Positions 54,511-64,000 of a DNA stretch of 64,000 nt are shown here, piece after piece; position 1 is the stretch's first letter, and each line of letters starts with the position of its first letter. The notes under the pieces are model-generated. The model made no database searches and was not told the origin of the DNA. It was given only the letters and a program-made list of their open reading frames with translations. Location: NCBI RefSeq assembly GCF_022682495.2, contig NC_071387.1, forward strand, positions 149,590,347 to 149,654,346, written 5' to 3'. The stretch comes from Desmodus rotundus (taxonomy: Eukaryota; Chordata; Mammalia; Chiroptera; Phyllostomidae). Made by a program: the position numbers and the translations under genes.

Positions 54511-56829
54511 ACATTTAAAGTTCTATTAAGATAGTAATAAACCAGGGTTATGAAGGAGGAAGAGAATCAGGAGTGAAGCAAAGCATGAAAAAGGCAGATA
54601 AAATGGCATGAAGTAGCTTATCGCATGAAGTCCTGAATCAGAGAACTAATGTAATACCAGCAGAGATTCTTACTGCAACGATATTTGAAACTGAACTCTG
54701 AATGTATTTGAATATAAGAACAGGTTAACACTAGGCCCTCGCTTTTGGTTTTTGTTGTTGTGGTGGTGTTTTCGGCCTAACACTTGAAAGATGATGCTGA
54801 GAATTTCTTAATGACTATGGTCTGACAATGATTATACCACAACTTTCAGGAATAAAATTATGGACACCGTTAGTAAAGTGTTCACCCTCTTCATCTCTCA
54901 TTTTAAGACAGTTCCTACCTCTACCTCCAGTAAGGAGTTCTGAGTAGACAAAGAATTTCAAATAATAAAGTCTTGCATGTGTTCATGATGTGTGGGATTC
55001 TCTCTCAGGTACATCTCTGTAAAAATGTGCATAAGACTTTGCGAAGCCATAGACAGCAGGCTGGTGAAGAGAGAGGTAAAGTGATTGGCTTGATGTCAGA
55101 AATCAGGTCCAAAGACATCTAGATTCAGTCTATTCAGATTGCTGGTCTCCTAACACGGCAGGCCAGCTCTGCACGTGGCAGTGTCTTTCAGCTAAGGAGG
55201 CGGATGCCAGAGAGGGCTTTACCATTACACTGCACAGAAGCTGCATTGTGAGCGTGGCACACAGCCGTGGCTCCCTGCCTTACAGGAGACTCTCTGCCCT
55301 CTGACGCCAAGCACGGGTGGAGTCGCAGCAGCGTAGGCCGCCTGCCGGCCAGCTCCTGTGTTCTGGGCTCTGTGGCATCTTCCGCCCAGTGTGACTGTGC
55401 ACGTAAACGGGTCCTAGTCCTGTCTCCTTTTCTCTGGCATACTAAGAGCTTCTCACCAGTCAATTTCCACTGCAAGATAATAAGTGTGATTTCACCTGGT
55501 ATCAGTCGTTATTACATACATATTTAGAGGTCACAGTTGGCTCTTACCATTAACTAGAGGACTTTTTTTTCTTCTCTTGGTTAAAAATAGGGGAGGGGAA
55601 ATCAGGGCTAACAGGGGTTTATGCAGAGCTTAGTGGCAAATTAAAACCAGTGTGTCTGAATGTGTGTGTGTGTTTCTATGACTCATTTCTGCTTTTGCAT
55701 GGGAATAGACTCTTGGAAACCCCAGATTAAGTTGTATTTTTGTTTTAGCTCAGTTTCATTTTTTGGGTTTTCATGATATAAGGGTTAAACTCATCCATTC
55801 AAATTAAAATGTTAAGTGTTTTCCAAATGTTTTTTAAAAGTATGTTTCATTTAAATTTCTAAAGATCAATTGCAAACACATAACTTTTGCAAAACAGGTC
55901 ATAGTCTAGACTTGCACATACATGGCGTATAAGAAGTGTTTACTGACATTTCTGTTCCCAGTGCTGTTCCCAAAGAATCCTTTCTGATGATTCTGTTTTC
56001 TGGACGGTATCTGGTTCCCCTTGACGAGCAGGTGGGAGAGCTAAGTTCACAGACAGTAACGGGAGAGCAAGGACTCCCTCAGAACGTGAGTCCTCCGTGA
56101 GGGAGTGCTCTTTGAGGCACATCCTGTGCTTTCTCCCCAAACACTACCATTGAAGTAAGCAAAAAATGATGAATCAGAATTAGTCACCTGGGAAAGAACA
56201 TTCTGGACAAATGGTGGTAATAGTATAGGTCTTACTATAAAATTCGCTTGGCAGGAGAAACTACTCAAGGCTTTAATATTGTAGATTTGGTTTTGTTCCT
56301 TTTCTGCAAGCCACCTCTAGAGGGCAGTGTGCTCTTCATAACAGATGGATTTCCCCATTTGGAAGAACTCCCTAGAGTGAAAACCTAAAATGTTTGACAT
56401 ACTTGTTAACAGCTCTAAATCAAACTGACACACAAATATCTTGGGCCCAGGATCCTTTTTGTCTGCATGGGGGAGAGAGCCTGAAGTGGGTATGCAGATA
56501 GGCTGGCCTTCTCCCATCTTTCCTCCCTCCCCAAGCCAAAGGCTCTCATACTTAATATAAACTGAACCTGAAACTTCCTCTATCGTATAAACCTAACACT
56601 CTGAAGGAAAACATTTAATTTTAAAAGCAGATGCAAAGAACAGAGGGAGAACGGGGTGCGTGCGGAGAACTGCTGCCAGTTGAGTGTTGCTTTTGCTGGA
56701 GCCCAAGTGGTAGGAGCCAAGGCCTGAGGAGCAGGCAGGAGAGAGTCCCAGAGGCTGGGCATGCCAGGAGAGGAAGTTGAACTTCCTCATATAGATTCCA
56801 GGAAACCACAGACGACCAGAGAGGGACAG
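54511..56829. other. Intergenic, nothing assigned
   Basis: Unique-looking sequence. 55190-55440 is GC-richer with open frames on both strands and no support. A GT-rich stretch lies at about 55650-55672. Confidence 0.45.
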
Positions 56830-57960
56830 AGTCAGATTCATGTATTATATGGATCATTCTGGTAGCTCTAGAAAGAGCAAAACAGAGGGAAGCAAGTCTA
56901 TCAACTAGGAGGCCAGTTAGGAGGCTGTTAGTCCAGGTGAGAGAGGGCACCTCTGAGGTAGGGTAGCAGTGGTAGGCACGGAATGGAGAGGATGGATCTG
57001 AGAAGCTCATGGGAGACAAAACCATCAGGCTGTAACGATCAATTGGATGAACTGATGAGGAAGAGAGAAAAGTTGAGGCTCACATTTTATGGTTTTGGTC
57101 ACTGGGTAAAGAGAAGGTAAGGCAACACAGGGAGAGACTGAGGTTGGAGGGAAGTGCTACTTAGTTTTTGAGAAATCAAATCTGAAATACCCAAAGAGGG
57201 CCCAAGTGAAGGCAAGTAGTGGAATTGGTGAGTGTGATGCCAGGGGGAAGAAATCTGAGTTGGAGATGGAAGTAGAGAATCATTAGCATATAAGAGATAG
57301 TTAAAATCCTGAGAGTGGATAAATTCACCCAAGAAGAGCATCAGTTATGAACAGAGCAGTGAGCTGAAAGCAGGCACCTGGGGACGGTAGCAGGTGAGCA
57401 GTGGGTACAGAGAGAGCAGCTCATGTTGAGGAGAAAGGAAGAAATGAGACAGACTTTGGAGAGCAGAGGTGCACGCAATCAACACTGCCAAATGCCCCAG
57501 AAATGTAGAACAACACGAAGGCTGGAAAATGCCCATTGGGTGTTGTAGTTAGAAGAATACCGGTGGCCATAACAAGGGCACAAGCCAGATGGCAGGGGAG
57601 CAGAACGAATGCATGGCACATGAAGTGGGCACGAGTATGGGTTACTCTTTTAAGAAGCTGAGATAAAAGGGAAGAAGACATGGAACATTTTCCAGGGGAC
57701 ATGAAACCAAAAGTAGATTTTTCAAGACTGGAGGGGAGACAAGTAAGTGAAGGGAACTTCAGAGGCAAGGGTGGCTGCGGAGCCTGACTCTGGCAAGTAC
57801 TGCTGGGCAGGCCCGGAATGGAAGGGACACCTGAAGGGGTATCTGAAACTGAAGAAAGATAAGGAGGGGCGTAGGTGCTGCTTGGTGTGTAGGTGTGGAG
57901 GAGGCAAGAAATTGAGGGATTTTTGTGCTCAGTTACCTCCGTAGCAGGAGAATTTGAGAT
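56830..57960 (-). repeat. Old L2-like repeat (antisense)
   Basis: 'ggatcattctggtagctct', 'ggaggccagttaggaggctgttagtccaggtgagaga', '...gaggctcacattttatggttttggtcactgg', 'gagagcagaggtgcacgcaatcaacactgccaaatgc' follow a common old mammalian repeat, the reverse of the one at 44690-45080. The 185-codon minus frame at 57421-57978 falls within it and is not a gene. Confidence 0.55.
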
Positions 57961-58930
57961 ATTTTCAATACTGCTCATATTACTGATCGTTCAGCTAATG
58001 ATCAAGTCAGACTTTGTGTTGTGTTTTCCTGGTCTTGCCTCGAAGGGATGGAATGGCTTATGTCTCTGGGGCTGAAAGCAAGTTTCTGGAATAGCAGGAT
58101 GGCAGCTCCCTCGCAGGTTTTTCTTTGAAGTGGTGATTCAATTGGGATTCTATAAACGGTCATTAAACTGCCTACTGTGCATCTATGTTCATACCTGAGG
58201 AAGTGAAGAGAGAGCTAGTACTGAAGAGGGTGAGTGATGAGACCTTGGGTGTGACTTTTCTGGAATAGAAAAATGGGCCTATGGTAGCAAGCTGTGCAAG
58301 GGGCCAAAGCCAGGCACTTCCTTAAAGCAGTTCGTTGAAGATGGCAGGGTCTCAGAGGAGGCGGCACATGGTTGTCAGGGGTCCTGAGCTCCCTAGTCAC
58401 AAAAACCTGGCCATCGTTCCTAAGTTGGCCGAGGCATGGAGTGGGGTGGATGGGTTTGGGGAATGAAGCCTCCAGCCTTAGAATATACCACCCTGGCCCA
58501 GACAATTAACAACTAAGCTGTTAACTGTGGTAGGTTATAGAAGAAAGGTCTCTCCCAAATTTTCTGGACTGAGCAATCCTCCATGATGCCTAGCAGCTTC
58601 TAGAGAGGAGGAGCTCCAATAATAACTGCTACTGAGAACTGCCAGTGCGGAAAGAGAATTTTGGACTTGAATTTAAAAAGAAAATGCCCAATGAATGACA
58701 TTTCTTGCACCTGGGTATCTTGAAGAGACTTCATTGCCAATACTGCTCAATTTTTTGGACCAAGTAGACAGGAAATTTGATAATAATAAGGAGAGTATGA
58801 AATGGATGTGGAATTGAGGGTTTAAGACACCTAAAACCATTTTTAAATAGGGAGTCTAATTTAGACTCTTGAACAAAGAACATTGATAACTAGGAGGGGC
58901 CTGCTGAACTCTCTAGTCTAGGTTCCACTG
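57961..58930. other. Intergenic, nothing assigned
   Basis: Unique-looking sequence with one unsupported 96-codon minus frame at 58215-58505. Confidence 0.45.
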
Positions 58931-58934
58931 TATT

Positions 58935-59045
58935 TCTTCCGTACATATAGTTTACAGGTGAGAATAAATAAAGCTCAGAGAGGCTAAAGGTCATACCTAA
59001 AGCCACCCCACATAGCAGAGCTTCAGCCTGTTTGCTCCCATTCTA
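58935..59045 (-). repeat. MIR fragment
   Basis: 'tttacaggtgagaataaataaagctcagagaggctaaaggtcatacctaaagcc' is the antisense MIR core. Confidence 0.65.
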
Positions 59046-61596
59046 CCTTCAGTTAAAGCAGCGGCCCTCCTGGGCCCCCACCTCGGGTGACCTGTGCTGC
59101 GCACTCCTTACCCAAAGCTGCTGCACTGCGCGGCGGCTGCCCTGACTTCAGGTCTCACCACCAAGGGAGAGGCCAGCCTGGGCAGTCAGCTTCCTTCCCA
59201 CAGCTGACCTTCAGCAGCAGGATGGGCAGCTCATCTTTGGACCTGGCTCCTGGCCCCACCTGACACCAGGAGGCTGCCCGCGGGCCAGTACCAGGCAGCT
59301 GCTGGGCTCAGCAGAATCCAAGCTGAGTCTTGGGCTCCAGTCCCTCTCACCCCCTTCCCTCACACAGAAGGAATGGAGGCCTCTGCGCAGCTCAGGGGCT
59401 TGCCCAGTCACCTGGGGAGTATAAATCAACAGGAAAAGCCTGCTCTTTCTGGTTTTTCTTTTTCCAGGCTTCTTTTGCAGACACACAGCTCTTCATCTGA
59501 CTGCGCAGAAAACAGCAGGCACCTTCCTGTACTAAAATCCTCACCAAGAACACCCTGTACAGGTCACTCTAACTCGGGCGCACACTGAGTCCTGGAGGTG
59601 CCGACAGGGGCACAGGAGCCTTGTGCTCCCGCCTCCTATTAACTGGGTCACGGCTTCACACTGAGGAAGGAGGGGAAACAGCACTCTGCACTTAGCTGAT
59701 GCGATATTAATGAAGCCAGAGAATGACAAGGAGAGGAGCTATAAAAAGACTAGGGCTTCCCCTTTAATACTGGCTGCCCAAGCACCAGGTCCTTCAGGAA
59801 AAATAAAAGTCAAACAACATGAACAGAAGCAGAAATCCATACTGTGGCCAAAAGGAAACTGTGTGGCTGAACCCAAATGCACAGGTGGGGCCAAAGCCAG
59901 GAGATTAAGCTAGTTGGGGGAGGAGAAAACAGGCTGGGTGGGGCGCACAGGACCCCCTGGGTTCGCTGTGGGAACCATGCAGTTTTCTTGATGATCTGCA
60001 CCCTGATTTGCACCTGGAAATAAAGCCGCTCCATCACGTGGCATTCCTAGAATCCCCTGTCCTTGCTCCTTCTGTCCCCAAGCTGGGACTTACACCTCCG
60101 TTTCTGGGATCTCCAGGACCACAGTACTTCAAAGGAGGGGAGGGTAAACATATTCTGTATGCAAAATGATGTTAAGGACATGCAATTTTGAATAGTTATA
60201 TGTTTATTTTTACAGTCATTCTCCAGTTGTAAGAAACAATGCTGGTTCTCAGGTTGTAACGAAAAATTTTACTTAAGTTAAAAAAAAGCGTTAGTGAATT
60301 TAGAGAACATTTTCTGACATATAATGAAAGTGAGAGACTACGGCCCAAAATCTGGCAATGCTGCCCAGGACCTCCCCGAACCAGGAGCAGTGTCAGCTGT
60401 GGTCGGCTGTCCCTCCCTGTGAGAGCGAGGGACAGGCAGGGCTTGAAACTAGTAAACGTGTGGTTTCTCCTACCCTGTGTGGCTATCCTGGAGGTTTGTT
60501 TTTGTTTTGTTTTGTTTCCTTTGTGGAGGGTCTTTGTATTGTTCTCTTGTTTAAACTTCCCAGGTGGGAGAATTTCTTATTCTCATTTTATAGTTGGCAG
60601 AATCTGGGGCCTCCTGAATCCCAGATCACTTATAGGACCAGTGAACAGCAGAGCTGTGAAGGGCTTCTGTTTCCTAGTAGGGACCTGCAGAAGAAAGAGC
60701 AAAGTATGAGGAGCGACTCTTCCACCATCTTCCAGTGACATGTTAAATCACAAATAGGAAGGGCACATTAATGTTGATATGTGATATGCCCATGAATGGT
60801 TAAATACGCCCATCTTTCCTCTTCATCATTTAAGACCGAAAAAGGAAAACCAGTTAGACAAGGATTTTAATCCATTGTGATCTTTATCCTTGAAACACGT
60901 TCCAAATCGGTGACATTTCTGTCTCTAAACCCACTAGGCAGAGATAGTAACTTGGTTCAGTGCTGGAATAAAGTCAAAGTTCAGTAAATATTTAATGTTG
61001 TCAATGCAATAATTTCCTTAAACTCTGACCTTTGTTTCAGCTGGTTTCTTTCAGAATAAGATAAATATAAGCAACAAGAGTGAGACCGATTTTAGTGCTG
61101 CTGAGTATATGGAAATAACAAAGATAAGCTGCAAGAGAGCACAAGCTGATTGATCCAATTAAAAAATAATATGGATGACTTGATATTTTGTCTAAAAATG
61201 TTTTTCAATCAATTGACCAAGTTCGTTAATTGCTTTTGGTATAGTCTCTGCCTGTATCTCCTGATTGCATGGCTTAGAAGTCGGGGGACCCACAGAACCA
61301 CCCTTCTGTCAACTTGTCCTACCACCTCCTATAGTTTGGTTTTATGGAGTTGTGCCTTTAAGCAAGGGAATGAGAATGAAGCATCTAACCTGACACTCAA
61401 AGAAAGAGACAGGAACTAAAAATGTGTATGCAAGAACTGAGTTTGAGTCTCTCTCCAATTTGTGATCAAAAGTTTTTTATGCGGGGAAGTCACTACATCT
61501 GACTAGTCCTCAGTTTTCCCATTTGTAAATAAGGTGGCAGGACTTCTGAGTCATGGAGTCTTAACCCTGGGTCCACAGATTCTATAAGAGCTACAT
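59046..61596. other. Intergenic, mostly unassigned
   Basis: 59050-59660 is GC-rich with scattered CpGs ('gctgcactgcgcggcggctgccc') but no clear promoter. Possible MIR pieces lie at 60570-60665 (antisense) and 61440-61545 (sense). The 126-codon plus frame at 60358-60738 has no known domain. Confidence 0.45.
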
Positions 61597-61608
61597 AAAA
61601 CTTCTAAA

Positions 61609-62056
61609 GTAAGAGTTATTTATGATCACCAAGATCTGGAAGCAGCCCAAGTGATCATCAGTAGGTGAGTGGATAAAACAAGTATGGGACGTTTACACAA
61701 CGGAAATTACTAGGCCATAAAAAGAAAGAAAATTTTACCCTTTGCGACAGTATGGATGGACCTGGAGAACATTATGCTAAGTGAAATAAGCCAGTCAGAG
61801 AAAGACAAATACCATAGGATTTCACTCATATGTGGAATCTAATGAACAAACTGAACTAACAAGCCAAGAAGAGCAGGATGACAGCTCGGGGGTTGGAGGG
61901 TGGGGGTCAGAGGGTAGAGTGATCGAGCAAAAAGGAAAACAGACTCATGGACATGGACAACAGTGTGGTGATTGCAGGGGTGTGTGGGGAGAGGGTGGGT
62001 GGAGGTGCAAGAGAGTATAAGGGGGATAAACGATAATGAAAAAGTACAATTTAAAA
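61609..62056 (+). mobile_element. 5'-truncated L1 3' end with target-site duplication
   Basis: 448 bp of L1 3' UTR ('ctggaagcagcccaagtg', 'gtatggatggacctggagaacattatgctaagtgaaataagccagtcagag') ending 'gaaaaagtacaatttaaa'. Flanked by identical 'aaaacttctaaa' at 61597-61608 and 62057-62068. Confidence 0.9.
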
Positions 62057-62068
62057 AAAACTTCTAAA

Positions 62069-63905
62069 ATCAAAGGAAAATATGGTAATTATTTAATTTC
62101 ACTTTCCTGGGTACAGAATCCATAATTTTTACCTGATTTGCAAGTGGCAATAACTGTGTCCTAGGTGACTTTTAAGGTTACTTCCTGATCTCTTTTTTTT
62201 ATTATTGTAAGAGTCAGAGAATCACAGGGCAGCGAACAGGCATAAAAGTGGATCTGTTACAGAAGAGAGGCGTAGAAGTTATTGTTTTCCTCATTCCTCT
62301 ACCAATACTGAGCACCTATGGGCTTTTTACCTTTATCCAAAGTCACTCCGGGGTCCACACACTCATAAATAACAGGCTACCTCTTTGAAGAAGGGAACCC
62401 TGTGCACAACATATAAAGCAAACCACGCTTGCTGTTATTAAATCATAAAAGAATTCTTGGATGTTCACAAACTAGATCTGCATAACTCCTGCCACACATT
62501 TCCATCAGCTTTGACTGAAAAGAGCATTCTTCATGGAACTATTAAGTGAAGCTACAGAACGAATGAAGCCATATAATGATGTCTGAGGCTTCTAAAAGCA
62601 TGGCCTTGATTGCCTTCTCAAAGTACAGAGGCCGATAAACTGAATGGGAACTAGGGAGGACAGGGGTGGGAAGAAGCAATAATAAAACGATGAGCTATTG
62701 AAAAGATAACAACAATTAAAAATCTGAAATTGGCACATTTGTCCATAGAGTGAAGTCCCCAGGAGACATTGCCACATTCACTTTGTACTTACTGAGCTAA
62801 GTGAGAGAGACAAGCTGAAACTAACTCTCTCCACTGCCTTGTTGGTCCGGAGATGGGGGAGGGGAGGCCAAGGGAAGTGCCTCTCTTCTGTCCACATCTC
62901 CAAGTCAAGCTAACATGCACCAGACATGGGGAGAAAGGATGTCTTAGGTTGAACCATATAAATCTGCCACCTTTGTAAATGAAAAATGGTCAAATGTTGG
63001 CAATGTCATGTGGTGCAAACTAGTAGACAGAATATCTCCAAAGCAGGACATTCTAGCTATCTGGGCATTAACAAGGTGTTCCTGACTCCTGTATCTTTGG
63101 CAGACTTAATTAAGACTGAAGAAAAAGACAAGACATAGGTAATTCACTGTGAAATCTAGGTAGCCCATTCTTGATGGTTATAATAATGTTTCTTTTTAAA
63201 AAGGAAATGTTAAAATTTCAAGACATCTCTTACACCAACCCAGCAAACAGAGTTATGTTTCTCACAGAACACAACTTCACAAACCGCTGTCCGGAGCCTA
63301 TGGCGCACAGAGCAGAGCCTGCTGGGGCTCCTTGGGACTGCTCTCATTCAATAGCTGGGGAATACTAATATCTCAGAAATCATTTGCTAACAAAGAAAGG
63401 CTCTGGAGCATCAGCATCATCTTGGAGATTGTTAGATCTTTCTGTTTTTTAAATCCTTGATGCCCATGATCACAGTACACAATAGTCTAGACGCAACATA
63501 ATTTAACTAATGCCCAATTGCTGGATATATAGTTTCTCATCTTTTAATATTAACACATCTTCTATAATTAATAATCTTCAACATTAAAATTAGAAGGGTT
63601 TGGCATGAGGTTATTTTATGCAAAGAGAGTGCGACAGCTATTACAGTTGAAATGTTGAAGTGTGAAGTTTCCCGTGAGGTTAGGAGTGGACAGGGCAGCA
63701 TCCTGCCAGGCTGCTCGGCCTCTCCCGAGCATGTGGTCTGTTGGTTCCTCCCTAATGAGCCTCAGCTAAGGGAAAACCTGATTGGACTAGCTTAATAAAC
63801 GTTTTATTTAAATTCTTTTGCTACTCAAAGTCCCTGGGTTTTCCTCAGAGAATTTATGAATTTAAAAGAACATGTGTCAAAGAGCAAAATTTGAAGCCTT
63901 GTGTA
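62069..63905. other. Intergenic, nothing assigned
   Basis: AT-rich unique sequence; no gene or clear repeat. Confidence 0.5.
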
Positions 63906-63907
63906 GT

Positions 63908-64000
63908 TTTCCCCAGTTTTATTAAAAGTATAATTGACCTATAACATTGTATTAGTCTAGGGTGTACATTATTTGATATGTCTATATTGCAAAATAATCA
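63908..64000 (-). mobile_element. Old L1M 3' end, cut by window edge
   Basis: 'ccccagttttattaaaagtataattgacctataacattgtattagtctagggtgtacattatttgatatg' is the antisense L1M 3' terminus and continues past the end of the window. Confidence 0.8.

Noticed and set aside
57421..57978. A 185-codon minus-strand open frame
   Set aside because: It coincides with an old antisense L2-like repeat; Ser/Pro-rich, no domain, no splice or promoter context.

Overview
This is a window of mammalian nuclear DNA, almost certainly from a bat. Coding sequence is sparse and split by GT-AG introns. Nine short tRNA-derived SINEs match the bat VES type, with the head 'gctggtgtggctcagtggattgag' style sequence, a B-box-like 'ggttcgattcccagtcagggcac' region, a C/T-rich run and an A-rich tail. 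Most of the rest is LINE debris. VES SINEs point to Yangochiroptera. I saw no young Helitron or hAT copies, which argues weakly against a vespertilionid, but the species cannot be fixed from this window.

Positions 1-13.9 kb hold the 3' part of PCSK1 (proprotein convertase 1/3) on the plus strand: the end of intron 9, exons 10-14, and a 3' UTR of about 2.2 kb. The five exons join in frame and encode 354 residues, equivalent to human residues 400-753 with no net insertion or deletion. The catalytic triad lies upstream of the window. What is here is the end of the catalytic domain, the P domain, the dibasic C-terminal processing site and the granule-sorting tail. Landmarks seen in the translation include the N401 glycosylation sequon, C467/C494, RRGDL, G593, R617-R618 and the C-terminal helix.

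From 13.9 to 64 kb I see no convincing protein-coding or structural RNA gene. In human the gene-poor PCSK1-ELL2 interval lies on this side of PCSK1, and the window fits that. The interval holds VES SINEs, 5'-truncated L1 3' ends, old L1M, L2, MIR and MER5A fragments, an old solo LTR, and simple repeats. Its most notable part is 24.96-34.58 kb, where three LINE elements have ORF1 but no ORF2. They share one 5' end and one 3' end, and two have clear target-site duplications. They fit the HAL1 ('half-L1') type. One keeps an ORF1 broken only by a single stop codon and a late frameshift.

I found no evidence of a wholly new biological system. The best leads are the HAL1 cluster, glutamate at PC1/3 position 665, a weak donor on short intron 13 whose retention would add a hydrophobic tail, an inverted SINE pair next to exon 13, an unassigned ~220-bp repeat pair at 47.1 and 49.2 kb, and a GC/CpG-rich island at 53.9-54.5 kb. 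Repeat family names are from recognition by eye, not a database search.
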